Both the position numbers and the translations under genes were made by a program. The notes under the pieces were generated by a model. That model made no database searches. It was not told the DNA's origin and saw only the letters and a program-made list of their open reading frames with translations. Source: Pseudoips prasinana (taxonomy: Eukaryota; Arthropoda; Insecta; Lepidoptera; Nolidae). From it: 64,000 nt of DNA. The DNA lies in NCBI GenBank assembly GCA_951640165.1, contig OX621256.1, positions 4,402,001 to 4,466,000 on the forward strand. Reading direction: 5' to 3'. Shown one piece after another: positions 21,140 through 32,617 of the stretch (position 1 is its first letter; each line of letters begins with the position of its first letter).

Positions 21140-21425
21140 TTTGAAATAACACCCGCACTAGATATATGAACCCCTGTGTCGCGGAGTACTTTACAAACGT
21201 ATAATCGATGGACATAGTGTACAGACGCCAGCACATCAAGCTATCCCAAACAGTCAAATTTCTCCAATTGAAAGTGAACCTTATGATGATGTGATAAAGT
21301 TGAAAATCTATAAAATAAATTTGACAGATTCGGGTAGCTGGATGTGCTGGCGTCTGTACATCACTCGGGCCAACAATTTTAGGGTCACATAAATAGTTGT
21401 TCTGCGCGGGAATAGAGCCCGGGAG
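21140..21425 (-). mobile_element. SINE-F, antisense, split by a MITE
   Basis: AACACCCGCACTAGATATAT, GCGGAGTACTTTACAAACG and, after the MITE, AGGGTCACATAAATAGTTGT, CTGCGCGGGAATAGAGCCCG are collinear with the fuller copy at 26745-26940. The MITE at 21222-21356 interrupts it. Confidence 0.6.
21222..21356. mobile_element. 135-bp MITE (CAGACGCCAGC family), copy 1
   Basis: Both ends carry CAGACGCCAGCACATC in inverted orientation, extending as ~40-bp arms around a ~55-bp AT-rich centre. TA flanks on both sides (21220-21221, 21357-21358) suggest a TA target-site duplication, as for Tc1/mariner-type MITEs. It is inserted in a SINE-F. Confidence 0.8.
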
Positions 21426-21429
21426 TAAC

Positions 21430-22345
21430 TATTTTCAATAATATATAATTGAGTTTAACGTTTCTTTAAAAATTATATTTTCATGCATACAGTTTACACT
21501 AAATGTATTTGAAACTATCACAAATGCATTCTCTATCGAATAAATACAAACAATTATGAAACTCAGTTCACAAGCAACTGAGAAATGACGTAACTTATAT
21601 ACTAAAACAAATAAAGCTAATAGTCAAATTCAAAATCTCGTTCTTCCATGAAGTCGTTTAAAAAAATGGGTTCAAACTATTTCCTACATCTTCTTTATTT
21701 AATTTTATTTATTACTTATTTAGTTCTTTGACAAAGGAAAGGCATTCTAAGTATTTAGTTTAGGTTTTCTAATTTTATTTAAATAATTTCAACTTTATTG
21801 TAAACTACGTGTCATGTTAAAATATATTGACGAATTAGTTACACAATAATAAAAATGCACACGTCCACAGAAATTGCAGCGATTCTGTCTTTTGCTTGCA
21901 AAATTTTTATTATTTGTAAATTCATTATTATAACAAAAGTTCAGTTTCGTTAATTAAATCGGAGAATCTTTAACATTTTATTTTAAATATCTCAGATCTT
22001 ATGAGTTTTACAAGTAAGCTATGTAAATTAATTAAAACTTGTTTCTTACATCAAAGACTGAGTTTATTTTAAGTCACATAAACATTTCTCTGAAATTATT
22101 TCGTTGATTAAAATCCGTATGACAGATGGCCAATTTTGTCATTCTCATATAACTTTTCTATAGAAGATGTGTTCTAAATTCTAAATTAATACTCACATAC
22201 ATTTTATCTCGTGATGGGGAAAACCTGGGGTTAATTAATAATTTATTGAACTTATAGAACCTACTAAATGATAGCATTTTCTTCGGGTTTACACAAACTA
22301 AAGCAAATTTAGATCCAGCGGACACAAAAAAAGGCGTTGTAACAC
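21430..22345. other. AT-rich stretch, nothing recognised
   Basis: No coding or repeat signal that I can support. Confidence 0.45.
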
Positions 22346-22348
22346 GGG

Positions 22349-22396
22349 AATCCGGTGGATGCGGGCAGTGCAAGACTGACCACTGTGGAGCTCCTT
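22349..22396 (+). pseudogene. RTE-type LINE ORF scrap
   Basis: CGGTGGATGCGGGCAGTGCA, then AGACTGACCACTGTGGAG, match the MRIAQDRQLWR-coding part of RTE ends. It leads straight into a perfect inverted duplication. Confidence 0.5.
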
Positions 22397-22438
22397 GAGG
22401 GTTATAGGGTCTCAAGACCCTATAACCCTCAAGGAGCT
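22389..22438. repeat. Perfect 24-bp inverted repeat, 2-nt spacer
   Basis: AGCTCCTTGAGGGTTATAGG + GTCT, a CA spacer, then the exact complement. It lies between an RTE scrap and a SINE-B. Confidence 0.92.
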
Positions 22439-22445
22439 ATTCGTT

Positions 22446-22700
22446 CACCGTAGCCTAGTTGGTAGTGCTCCTGCCTACGAAGCTGGTGGTCCTGGGTTCA
22501 AATCCCGGTAAGTGCAAATATTTGTGTGATGAGCACGAATATTTGTTTCTGAGTCATGGATGTTTTCTATGTAATTTAAGTATTTATTTATCTATATAAG
22601 TTTGTATATCGTCGCCTGATACCCATAGTACAAGCTTTGCTTAGTTTGGGGCTAGGATGATCTGTGTGACATTGTCCTGAGATATTATTATTGAAAAAAA
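22446..22700 (+). mobile_element. SINE-B, full length
   Basis: Head GTAGCCTAGTTGGTAGTGCT (A box) and CTGGGTTCAAATCCCGG (B box); body GAGCACGAATATTTG and GTATATCGTCGCCTGATACC; core CATAGTACAAGCTTTGCTTA; tail GAGATATTATTATTG + A14. The best local reference for SINE-B. Confidence 0.85.
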
Positions 22701-23574
22701 AAAAAAAACTCCCCAGTCCAACGATCTAACTACTAGGATTTCAACTTAGCCAAGAGTCAGAACAACTATGAGTAGACTGGTTACCATCATAGGGTACGAC
22801 TATATGACCATAAGGTGACTTAAGTAAGATTGCAAATAAAAATATTTGGCTTTCCAATATTAAAGTTCAAGCAATAAAAATTTGCACTCGTAGATTTCAT
22901 CTTCATCATAACAGCTAACGTAAGAAGTCCACTGCTGGACAAAAGCCTCCCCCAAGAAGAAGGAAGGCTATGCCAAAATCACCATGCTTGGTAGACGGGT
23001 CATAGTACCTAGAAAGAAGCTACTGCACGTCCTCTGGTAGATATCTGTTATGATTTATGCGTAGATTCATTTATGTTATGTTAACTGTTTTATAATTTTA
23101 TTCCATTATATATTTGACTTGTACCTGAACTATGTAAATGTAATTCATATATTTAATTTGTGAAAAAAATTGTACGTCAATTTTCTAGTCCAATGGAAAC
23201 AGTAATTAGTCGTAAAATCACAAGTGTTTGTACATAAACATAAAATGAATTTATACCAAGTTTTGATGATTTCCGTAAAGCTATCGATTCGTTGGCATCT
23301 TTTGAAATATTATACTGTTAACTTTATTTCTGTACAAGATTGTGAAACTGACTGAAGATAGAAATATTATTGTTATGGTATTAATTGGTCAAGTGAAATG
23401 AAATTTATAAATTAAAAATACGTAACTAATTATTATTTTTATGGCGTGTATATTATTAATAAGTTACATACTTTCAATTTCTTTTTATTATTAAAATATT
23501 TGTGATTATTTAATGAGTAAAATCAGTATAATTAACAATTAAAATTGTATCATTATTATTGACTTGGTTGGTTC

Positions 23575-23710
23575 ACTTGCCTATAACGCTTCAGGTCATT
23601 GGTTCGATTCCCACCCAGGACAGATAAAGTGTGCATGAACATGTCTGTTTGTCCTTTTTGTAAATACATACTTATACGAATATGTAGTATATCAGTTATC
23701 TGGTTTTTAT
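23575..23710 (+). mobile_element. SINE-A, internally deleted
   Basis: B box TTGGTTCGATTCCCACCC, GCATGAACATGTCTGTTTGT and TATATCAGTTATCTGG. The A-box side is degenerate and the shared core is lost. Confidence 0.6.
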
Positions 23711-23765
23711 TTTTTCTATCGTCACCACACAACACTAGAATATAGATTAACGAAAAAGTAAAACT

Positions 23766-23863
23766 AGTTGGATGCGGGCAGCGCAGGACCGGCTATTGTG
23801 GAGATCCTTGGGGGAGGCCTTTGTCCAGCAGTGGACGTCTTTCGGCTGATATGATGATGATGA
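23766..23863 (+). pseudogene. RTE-type LINE ORF end with (TGA)n tail
   Basis: A clean frame, WMRAAQDRLLWRSLGEAFV then QQWTSFG-stop (TGA 23847-23849), is followed by the ATGATGATGATGA tail. Confidence 0.75.
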
Positions 23864-23882
23864 AAACTCTATCTAAGAGAAG

Positions 23883-23950
23883 TAAAACTCATAGGCACAT
23901 GATCAGTCCATAGAGGGGTGACCGCTAAAGAGGTTTAACTTTTGTGAGTT
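23883..23950 (+). mobile_element. 5S-rRNA-like SINE fragment
   Basis: GATCAGTCCATAGAGGGGTG, then ACCGCTAAAGAGG corresponds to the 5S-like head seen complete at 39740. Confidence 0.5.
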
Positions 23951-23994
23951 AACGTGTTTCAGAGGACACATTAAGACTTGCCAGAGGCCTAATG

Positions 23995-24130
23995 GATAGA
24001 TATATAGATAGAATACTCTTTATTGTACACACTCAGACGGAAAGAAAATACAATGGATATAATATAAAGAACATAAGGTACAATGGGCGGTCTTATCGCC
24101 TTAAGCGTCTCTTCCAGACAACCTTTGGAT
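23995..24130 (-). mobile_element. LINE 3'UTR, antisense
   Basis: GAATACTCTTTATTGTACAC, then AATGGGCGGTCTTATCGCC, then CGTCTCTTCCAGACAACC, the same family as 20430 and 55868. Confidence 0.6.
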
Positions 24131-24263
24131 GGATAGGAACTGAAAGTAAAGTAAACAGTAGCAGGAGTGCAACAAATAAATTATACTAAGGAACTGTGAT
24201 AAATATATGGATGGATGACTTGAACAACTGACATAAGGATAACCACTGGCTCTACCAATAAAT

Positions 24264-24517
24264 AAAAACCGGCCAAGTGCGAGTCCGACTTCCGCACGAA
24301 GGGTTCCGTACCATTATCTACAAAAACTTAAATATATATATATTTTTGGTATTTGTTGTTATAGCGGCAACAGAAATACATCATCTGTGAAAAATTTCAA
24401 CTGTCTAACTATCACGGTTCATGAGATACAGCCTGGTGACAGACGGACTGACAGACAGCAAAATCTTAGTACCTAATAGGATCCCGTATTTACTCTTTGG
24501 GTACGGAACCCTAAAAA
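24264..24517. repeat. Dispersed element with GGGTTCCGTACC inverted ends
   Basis: AAAACCGGCCAAGTGCGAG, then AGGGTTCCGTACC at 24299-24311, is answered by GGGTACGGAACCCT at 24499-24512. The interior has CGGTTCATGAGATACAGCC and a GACGGACTGACAGACAG motif. This repeat type is widespread in insects; no ORF. Confidence 0.6.
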
Positions 24518-24519
24518 GG

Positions 24520-25730
24520 TATTTTGATGTCGCAATAAACAAATTAAATACACAAAAATATTTAAAAACTAAAATATTAATAATAACAACATACAAAAAC
24601 ACTTCCCACTCTTAACTAATCGTTTAAGTACCCGGTTAAAGTTGAAGAAACGCCTGCTGTTATTTCTATTGACAATAATTATTATGACTCTTAAGAAAGT
24701 ATGTCACCTCCTTAACACAGCAGGTCATCAATTAAGTTTCATTATCTTAGTTGTTTACGAGCTTTTACCTGTTAAGGCTGTTGATAACTTCCGTTGCTAT
24801 GATCGATTCTACTAAAGGTCGAGGCACAGTATCAGGAGCACGCAGTAAGAGAACTGCACCATTTGGCCAATCTTAAGGACATAGAAATAAAAAAAAATTG
24901 ATAAGTCGTATAGTAAGTCGCTTAAAATAATAAGATTATTGTAAACTTTGACATCTACAGTATTAATTTAAATTATTTTTGTGTCAATCAACCCATGACT
25001 GATAAATAATTGGAACAACACGCTGGAGTTATTACAGATATCTTCATGTAATGTGTCACTCTTAGCAATTTTTAACATTTGACAGTTACGAAAAAGCAAA
25101 AAGAAGACAATTGATAGTAAAATAAAATATATATACATAAATATCTTGCTTCCTTTTCAACAAATATAATCTTGAATTATAATGCAACTATACGTACAGG
25201 ATAGTTGGGCAGCTTTATCTACCTAAGATCTCATAGAAACTTCAGTTTGCACAGTCTACTAGAAACATAATTTATTTAAAATAACGTACCGATACCATAT
25301 CAATAGATGCAAATACATGTAGATGTAAGGAATATATATATTTCCCAATTTTTTGAATCGTTTGATCTCCTCTCATTATTCAACTACAACCTTTTCAAAT
25401 CAGATTGTTACTATGACGTACAGGAAAATAGAACAATATTGGAAAACACGTCTGGTACCGCGTAATTTTCTAAAGCACAGTGGTCTATCTGTGAAGTTGC
25501 TGTATCTTGTGGTTGTCATTTAGATTGCCATTAGAATTTAATTTAGTGTGATTTACAGTCTACATTATGTCAATTTACAATTCAAAGCGCCTGATGTGTG
25601 GGGTCACAAGAATTTAATTAGACTAGAAATTAAAAGTTGAGAACGTACCAAAGATAAAACATAGAATAGAAGATGAAACTTTCCTCTCAATAACTCCATT
25701 CTCCGATCTTTACTTTGGTTGTCTGGAAGA
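24520..25730. other. AT-rich stretch, nothing recognised
   Basis: No supported ORF, exon or repeat. Confidence 0.45.
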
Positions 25731-25734
25731 AATC

Positions 25735-25850
25735 ACATATTGTGTTAAGACCGCCTATTGTTGCATACTTTTAAGATTTTAATTGGTTTTTTATTTATTT
25801 TGTAATACTTTGGTGTACAATAAAGAGTTTATCTATCTATCTTCTTCAGC
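25735..25850 (+). mobile_element. LINE 3'UTR
   Basis: Sense copy: GGTTGTCTGGAAGAAATCAC, then AAGACCGCCTATTGTTGC, then GTGTACAATAAAGAGTTTAT, then CTATCTATCT. A pseudo-polyadenylation AATAAA precedes the (CTAT)n end. Confidence 0.6.
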
Positions 25851-26036
25851 CTTAAAAACCGTGCGTTTGAAGAAATGGGGGAAAAAAGAATAAATTAGGA
25901 TAGTGGAGGGGTGGGGGAAAAATAAGAATGAATTGGGATTGTGGAGTTAATGGTCTCGAGATAAAACCCTAGGCCCACACCACTTTTTAAATTCATGTGT
26001 GAATATGAAATTAATTACCTCGTACTTACCGGTGTA

Positions 26037-26175
26037 GAAAAACCTCTCCAAAATGCCCTTGTTGCTATGTGAAGCCAATCCAAAATAGGGTAGCCAGGTG
26101 TACTATGGTCTTTCCCCTCTCATTATGAGAGGAGGCCCTTGCACTGCAGTTGGCAACAAATAGGCCGCCTTTATA
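26037..26175 (+). repeat. Dispersed repeat (LINE 3'-like), copy 1
   Basis: ATGTGAAGCCAATCCAAAAT, then CCCCTCTCATTATGAGAGGA, then GGCCCTTGCACTGCAGTTGG. The same layout recurs at 26405-26560. Confidence 0.5.
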
Positions 26176-26179
26176 ATGT

Positions 26180-26402
26180 AATATCCTGGGTGTTATTCAC
26201 ACACAGCCATCTGATCTCAAACTAAGCAGAGCTTGTACTATGGAAACCAGATAACTGATATACTACATATACTTTTCTTTTGTTTCATGCTTGTAAACAT
26301 AATTACTCCCAGACTCAGGACAAACAGACACGTTTATGGCCACAATATCATTCATCGGTGAGAATCGAACCCACGACGTGCGGCGTGCAAAGCTGGTATC
26401 TT
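26180..26402 (-). mobile_element. SINE-A, antisense
   Basis: Complement of core and head (CAGCCATCTGATCTCAAAC, AGCTTGTACTATGGAAACC, GAGAATCGAACCCACGACG). It sits between the two copies of the 26037 repeat. Confidence 0.7.
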
Positions 26403-26404
26403 AT

Positions 26405-26560
26405 TTAAAACGATAAGAAAAAACCTCTTCGAATTGCCATTAATAGCATGTAAAGTCTGTCAACCCAAAATAGGCCAGTGAGGAGGACCATGGGCTTTCC
26501 CCTCTTATTGTGTGAGGAGACTTTGACCTGCAGTGGGCCAGTAATAGGCCGTTTTGATTG
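26405..26560 (+). repeat. Dispersed repeat (LINE 3'-like), copy 2
   Basis: GCATGTAAAGTCTGTCAACC, then CCCCTCTTATTGTGTGAGGA, then GACCTGCAGTGGGCCAGTAA; diverged direct repeat of 26037-26175. Confidence 0.5.
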
Positions 26561-26599
26561 TGGTGAAAGCTTCGTGGGCTTCAAAAGAAAGGCAGTGCC

Positions 26600-26740
26600 C
26601 AAGTGGTTTTATTTCTGACCGTCGCCGTGCTTCGGAGGGCTCGTTAAGCTGTAATTCTCGGTTGTAGTCGTTAGACATCAGTCGATAAGCTAAGTCAGAG
26701 GCCTACTGGGCGGCTTGAACAACTCCCTTTTTATTTATTT
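26600..26740 (+). mobile_element. 5S-rRNA-like SINE, 3' part
   Basis: GTGCTTCGGAGGGCTCGTTA, then CGGTTGTAGTCGTTAGACA, then AGTCAGAGGCCTACTGGGCG match the body of the 39740 copy. The 5S-like head is missing. Confidence 0.6.
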
Positions 26741-26744
26741 TTTT

Positions 26745-26940
26745 AAAGACAACGCCCGCACAAGTTAATCTAATCCCTGTGCCGCGGGGTACTTTACAAA
26801 CATATAATAGGCGGACACAAATTACATCCAGACTATTTATGGGTCACAACAAATAGTTGTCCGGCGCGGGACTCGAACCCGCGACATGAAGCGGCGAGGC
26901 GACTTATCTTAGCCGCTGCGCTACACGAGCAGTCTCTGAC
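26745..26940 (-). mobile_element. SINE-F (tRNA-derived), near full length, antisense
   Basis: The complement has the tRNA-like head GTGTAGCGCAGCGGCTAAG (A box) and GCGGGTTCGAGTCCCGCG (B box with paired arms). The body is GTTGTGACCCATAAATAG and GTAAAGTACCCCGCGGCAC, ending TTGTGCGGGCGTTGTC. The T-arm pairing is intact, but the anticodon arm is not convincing, so I call it a SINE, not a tRNA gene. Confidence 0.75.
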
Positions 26941-27029
26941 ACTAAGGACTACTCTTTAAAGTAAGACGGACTGATATCTAGCCCGCATAGAGACCAGCTA
27001 ATAGGCCGAAATTTGAACAGGGGACAGGA

Positions 27030-27865
27030 GAACCAAAGTAAAAGTATTTATATATTATTATAACCTAACCACCAAGGCGTGAACGCGGCCATCGAGCGAA
27101 GTCCAAAATAGCCCGGTCCACGCTGATCTTTGAGAAAACTAGTACAGTATTGTTTATATAGGTACTATTTTTAGTTTTCGGAAATGTGTGTAACGTCCAA
27201 TGACTTTGATTTATTTATACAGCGTGAGTTGTGACTCTGACTTCTTTCGTTTGGTGTTCGCTTCCTGTCTTATTTGATACAGCTACCGAAATTCAATGAT
27301 AGTCTTTTGTTATTCATAGTAATAACGTCCTCCTAGCTAAATTTCGGCCACGGCGGCCAGTCTGAATAGAGATTATACACAAACATTATTATAGATACAT
27401 GGACAGACAGTAATTACTGTTTTAATATACATATAAACGACTCCAAGGTTAGTTTTGACAACTAATAGGAACTTTTATATAGAACCATTCCTAAGACATA
27501 CTATCAATAAAAATTATATACCTATATTTTTACCATATTGGTTTAAAAATATATAATACTAATATATATTTTTTAATAAAATAATAATACATAAGACAAT
27601 CTCTCAAACTCCGTAATCGGGTAAAATTCACACACACAACAACACACACAAAAAATTTCAGAGTCGTATTGATAACCATCCATCTTCTGAAGTAGGATAA
27701 AAATCTTGAATTTTTTTAATCTATTTTGTTCACATTCATTTAATTAAAAGCTGTTATTATGACATTACACATACAAAATTAAACTTTGTTTATTTGTATA
27801 GATGGTTTCATATCATTAGTAGATAACGTGTTTTTATGTTTAAATAAGTATATTAAATATATTTT
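27030..27865. other. AT-rich stretch, nothing recognised
   Basis: Only a SINE-E scrap at about 27325-27370 (AATTTCGGCCACGGCGGCCA) stands out. Confidence 0.45.
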
Positions 27866-27869
27866 GGAA

Positions 27870-28190
27870 AACTAACACACCGCCATCTGAACCCAAACTA
27901 GGCATGGCCTGTATAATGATAACCAGACAACTGATAAACATACCTAAATATTTCTAAATACAGACATATTATAGGTTAATTACACTCAGAAACAGGGGTC
28001 GAATACATTAGACCTACAGGCTAGTTGGCAGCTATATTCCCCGTAGATTTGTAAGAGGCTGTACGTGATCACCGAGACACAGGGGTGTAATACCGCCACA
28101 ACCTAGACTTCGGGCTAATAATATGATTTGAATCCAAGACCTCATTATTTGCATTTGACTACGGTACCGCTAGACCACCAAGGTAGTGCC
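27870..28190 (-). mobile_element. SINE-D core and SINE-E, antisense
   Basis: 27870-27990 is the complement of the shared SINE core (CGCCATCTGAACCCAAACTA). 28000-28190 has SINE-E body (GGGGTGTAATACCGCCAC, then AGACTTCGGGCTAATA) and a tRNA-like head complement ending GGTACCGCTAGACCACC. Confidence 0.55.
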
Positions 28191-28399
28191 TTATAATTCC
28201 AGTACGCAATTATCAATTTCTCCTAGCGATCGATACTATCAACAACCAAATGACAGGGTATTCGAGACTGTATATCCCCTTAGATCCTAACCTACTTAAA
28301 GTCCAGCTAATTGTACACGAATACGGATACTCTAGTTACCAATAGACACTGCAGTTGATTTAAGTATGATTGCACATAAGGTACACACAGCATAGCTTT

Positions 28400-28680
28400 T
28401 TTTTTCTGTACTTACTCACTCACATAATCTGATATTAGGCCCATAAGAGTTGACCGGATGGAAGTCAGTCGTGACTTGCTTTGAATAGGGTAGTATTAGG
28501 AATAGAAACGGAAGATTTTTTTATTTGCAATTAAATACTTCCCATTTTGATCCTTTGAGTTACTCGAAGAAAAAAAAAGGTATGCAAAGATCGTGACAAT
28601 TGGAAATCCGTTGTCTCTGCCTACCCCTCTGGGGATCAGGTGGGAGTCTATGTATGAATGTATGAGTTACTCGAGTAGAA
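28400..28680 (+). repeat. Dispersed repeat
   Basis: GACCGGATGGAAGTCAGTCG, then TGGAAATCCGTTGTCTCTGC, then CTACCCCTCTGGGGATCAGG, complement of the family at 34140-34250 and 15345. Confidence 0.45.
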
Positions 28681-29040
28681 ATTATAATACTTTCGCATCA
28701 CTCGTAGTATAACGTCTCTATTATCTGCGTTTCGCTTTGACTATGCGATCATTTCTGCTAGTTTGCCATTGACCTCCTTAAAGCCAGCTTTTATTATACC
28801 TGTGTTGTATTAAAAGCTTTAATATACAAAGCTATAATTTGGAATGATATGAGAAAGTATATAATTATTTGTTACACTCAAGGTGTCGTATATAAAGATA
28901 TTTATTTTAAACCATGAGTGTGTATGTTTATAAACTAACAATAAGATGCAAATAAAATATTGTTGATTAATATTAGACTCATGTTTACCCAGAAAAGAAT
29001 CAATGGGTTTGTGTCTTACTAATTCATATTAACCTATTTT

Positions 29041-29250
29041 TAACCCCCGACGCAAAAAGAAGGGTGTTTATAAGTTTTACGTCGATGTCTGTCTGTTAGC
29101 TATCAAAGGGATGAGCCGATTTCGATGCTTTTTTTTTATTTATAAGCCAGTTTTCTTACAGCGGCTCTTAGTGTTTGGTTAATATCGGTCCAGCAGTTTA
29201 AGAGTAGCAGCTCTTTTCGAAAATGTTGTAGGTATAGTTGGAGTCTGGGG
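29041..29250 (+). repeat. Dispersed repeat (ACCCCCGACGCAAAAAGAAG family)
   Basis: ACCCCCGACGCAAAAAGAAG, then GTCTGTCTGTTAGC, then GAGCCGATTTCGATGCTTT is a repeat type common in moth and butterfly genomes. No ORF; class not determined. Confidence 0.5.
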
Positions 29251-30205
29251 TATTCTAACGATTAAGTTAGGTTATTGTGTTTTTTGGGTCGGATCACTTT
29301 TGTCAAATATATAAGTAACTTGATCTGCTTTATAGAATAGAATAGAATCAAATATATTTATTTGTATGATATATGACGCATAATAGGTTTACAGGGAATT
29401 ATTTTCGAGTGGTGGGATCAATTTTTAAAGTTGCTTATTTAGTTATTAATAATCCTTAAATTGAAACAAGAGGTATGAAAAAATAACAAACGTAATTTTT
29501 GTTGGTAAATTAATTTTGCTCTCTCATTTCCTATCATTTTGTACGCTCTATTCTACCCCTTTCGCTCTCTATATAAATATTGGTTCATCCAACTCATTGG
29601 TTGCCTATCTATTTTAGCGATACATGTTTATTATGTAAAATATATAAAATACATATTTATCAATACATGTAATATTTATTCATTTAATTACCTGAATAAT
29701 TTACAATTATTTAACGCAATAAAGAGTACTATTTTATCATTAAAGACCGAGATGGAATAAGTACATCGCAATTCAATCAAGCAATTTTTCTTGCACACAT
29801 ACATATTTATAAAATACTTACCACCTACATCGACTTCCTGAAATCCTACGTGACTAGGACGACCATGATGACTAAAAATTATTAGACTAGTTCCTAAATT
29901 CCTCGTTTTGACATCTCGATAAAAATAATTGTAAAGGTTCCTTAGCTTTTGCTGTATTAGTAAATTCACGTTTTTTACCTCCCGTTAAAAGAAATGCAAG
30001 TTGAAACCTATTATAGCCGGAGATTCCTCTGCTTTTGCTGTATTCGTAAATTCACATAGTGACCAAAAAACTCATCTATCGGTCGATCGGCAAACTGACG
30101 TCATGCGGCTGGTGATTAAGCCAATCAATCGGTTAGCAAGAATTTCCGCCACCGCATTTTTCGATCCAATCACGTATGCGAAAAATTGAAAGGGTTCATC
30201 CTAAT
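29251..30205. other. AT-rich stretch with a short direct repeat
   Basis: GCTTTTGCTGTATTAGTAAA at 29946-29965 and GCTTTTGCTGTATTCGTAAA at about 30033-30052 form a direct repeat. The ORFs here lack domains or splice support. Confidence 0.4.
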
Positions 30206-30210
30206 CCTAA

Positions 30211-30409
30211 TCCTGACATAATAACACAAAAGCGAAAGTTTGTGAGTATGGATGTATAGATGTATGGATGTTTGTTACCCTTTCACGCAAAAACTACGAA
30301 ACGGATTTTGATAAAACATTGTAGTAAGTAATAAAACTTATATTTCCGAATGACACTTAGGCTATAACTTATAAAGTTTAACGCGGGTAAAACCGTGGGC
30401 AACAGCTAG
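30211..30409 (+). mobile_element. Helitron-like non-autonomous element
   Basis: A|TCCTGACATAATAACACAAA start; core ACCCTTTCACGCAAAAACTA; ends AACGCGGGTAAAACCGTGGG, then CAACAGCTAG|T. Confidence 0.65.
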
Positions 30410-30429
30410 TAGATATGTGCACCTGGTCA

Positions 30430-30580
30430 TAGGCCTTACACGAAAATCTCCAAAGTCTTGCGCCACCCACATCCAACGGCTTACAAATGGATCTTGTGAG
30501 GCATCATCGGTCCATTTTGTAGCTGGCCTGCTCACGCACTTCCGGTCCATGGTCGCCACTAGAGAACCTTTATGCCCCAG
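30430..30580 (-). pseudogene. RTE-type LINE ORF end, diverged
   Basis: The minus frame ATMDRKCVSRPATKWTDDAS, then WMWVAQDFGDF, follows the RTE C-terminus (RxGRRSVGRPPTRWTDDLV..WMRIAQDRQLW) with many substitutions; an older copy. Confidence 0.6.
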
Positions 30581-30599
30581 CCGCCGTCGATTCTAGGAG

Positions 30600-31500
30600 C
30601 TATGTGTGGGTATGTATGTTATACAGAATTCGAATTCGTTGCGGTTATAAATGAACGCGCACTTCGAATATTTACTAGCTATATGTAACCTGCTTTAAAT
30701 GTAAATAAATGAATCAAATTTTAAATCAAACAGTGATGGTAAAGTAAAGTAAAAAAAACTTTTACGTCATACATTTCAAGTTGCTCATGTGACGTCAATG
30801 ATTGTCCAGCCTTTTCAAAATCCATGGCTACAAAGTGATAATGAATAAAGACGTCGAAGACCCGAGATCGCTATCTCCGGTTTAAAAATAGTACAGGCGT
30901 AGGCAACCGGCCTATTTAAAAGCTTTAAAATGCCAACCGATCGCCAAATAAAAAGTAAACACAATTTATTTTTGTCACAATTTATGTTTCACGTGAAAGT
31001 AATTCCTCTTTACACTGGCCGTTACCCCCTTTTAATACTACGCAAGTAGAGATAAGATGTTTTCAATTTGGATACTTTCGTTGTGTATGCTTTTAGAAGT
31101 GGTCGTATTTTTCTTTATTGTATATAATAATGCGTAAAGTAAAAACAATGTATTTACTTTACGCATTATTTTTATATATCTGAGCCAGTTGTTCTTAAGG
31201 GTCGCTGACTGATCATCAGCAAGGTTAAGAAACTATTGTTTTTTAAATTTATAACAAGATACATACGGAGACCGAGACAGGGACCGCAACAACCACCACA
31301 AGGTCACATTTACATCCTCTGAAAGGGAATCCTAAATTTTAACTGTTAGTGCGTATTGTACGTAGCTTAACGCAAAGCGCCCATGGGTAAAGGATGCTAT
31401 TTTCATCTTCGTCGGTGGTATACCCATTCAGTTCATCCGGTGATCATTGTTTGTTGATCATTCCTTCACTCCGTGTTAGACTTTACTCTAAATAACAAAA
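30600..31500. other. Intergenic stretch with a hairpin
   Basis: AATAATGCGTAAAGTAAA near 31126 is matched by its complement TTTACTTTACGCATTATT near 31153. No gene recognised. Confidence 0.45.
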
Positions 31501-31516
31501 CATACGGACAATTGTA

Positions 31517-31651
31517 CAGACGCCGGCACATCAAGCTACCCCAATCTGTCAAATTTCCCCAATTGAAAATTAACCTTATGCTTATGTGATAAAGTTGAAA
31601 ATCTATAAAAGAAATTTGACAGATTGGGGTAGCTTGATGTGCTGGCGTCTG
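31517..31651. mobile_element. 135-bp MITE (CAGACGCCAGC family), copy 2
   Basis: The inverted arms are almost perfect over 40 bp (one mismatch, CCGGC for CCAGC) and end next to AATCTGTCAAATTT. TA flanks at 31515-31516 and 31652-31653. This is the best-preserved copy. Confidence 0.85.
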
Positions 31652-31794
31652 TACATCCTGTGTATGTTAACTAAGTTTAGTTTTAATTGATAGGATAACT
31701 AATGAAAGTCAGTTTAAATGCTTTGTGTTTGTTGAGAGAATCTTTCCTCTAAATATTTTGTAAGTAATGGAATTATGCTTTACTTACTTACTTA

Positions 31795-31960
31795 TCGTAT
31801 GGGCCGTGTTTTGACGCTCAGAAACTATTACCACTTTGGTGGTTACCCAGATGGGTAACCACCAAAGCTCCCTACAGTTCAAATATATGATCTGTAGGGA
31901 GCCTGGTTACTTAATCTTGCCAATCATTTACGGACCGGTGTGAGCGTCTGACTATTGTAA
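31795..31960 (-). mobile_element. 5S-rRNA-like SINE, rearranged, with fold-back
   Basis: CTTTGGTGGTTACCCA, a GA spacer, then its exact complement (31834-31867, 16-bp arms) is a duplicated piece of the GGTGACCGCCAAAG head. GCTCCCTACAG and its complement also pair, and TGCCAATCATTTACGGACCG closes the SINE head in antisense. Confidence 0.5.
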
Positions 31961-32038
31961 TCCATGACAATTAAAATGCTTTATTAAAATACAAAAAGAA
32001 AATAAAAATCAATTTCATTAGAATTCGAATTTCAGTAA

Positions 32039-32219
32039 GATGGGGTGGTGATATATATAGGGTGGTGATATAGATAAGGTGGTGATATAGATGGGGTGGT
32101 GATATAGATAGGGTGGTGATATAGATAGGGTGGTGATATAGATGGGGTGGTAATATAGATGGGGTGGTTATATAGATAGGGTGGTGATATAGATGTGCTG
32201 GTGATATAGATGAGATGGA
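32039..32219. repeat. 17-bp minisatellite
   Basis: Ten consecutive copies of GATRGGGTGGTGATATA with 0-3 changes each, ending in a decaying copy. The period of 17 rules out a conserved peptide repeat. Confidence 0.93.
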
Positions 32220-32617
32220 GAATTATATTGGGTTATGACTGACGGTGAATATATTACATAAAATTTTACATTTATTTTTCTAAATATACTCTTTTATTAT
32301 ATACTCGATGCTTAGAAAATTACATGGATAGTAAACGCGACTTCTAGTATACATAAGTATCAGTCTAATTGACCCATGAATGGAAATACCAGGAAGCTAT
32401 TACGTTTATGTAATTGTAACTTATTATTGTATCTCAGAGGGAAGTATTTAAAATTCTATTAAAACTGGCCATAGAGAATAGTGCATTTGTAAATGAATTC
32501 CTTCACAAGTATTTAAGGCTAGCTTCGCCGACGATTTTATGTTTAGGAAATCATAGAAATATATGATTTCCTAAACTTTTTAAATATGTGATTCTTTTTT
32601 TACACCACCAAACTAAC

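Noticed and set aside
26870..26935. tRNA gene on the minus strand (GCGGGTTCGAGTCCCGCG)
   Set aside because: T-arm pairing is good but it is followed by SINE-F body found at other loci, and no convincing anticodon arm is visible.
30001..30189. 62-codon ORF beginning MKPIIAGDSS
   Set aside because: It starts at TTG, overlaps a short direct repeat, and shows no domain or exon boundary.
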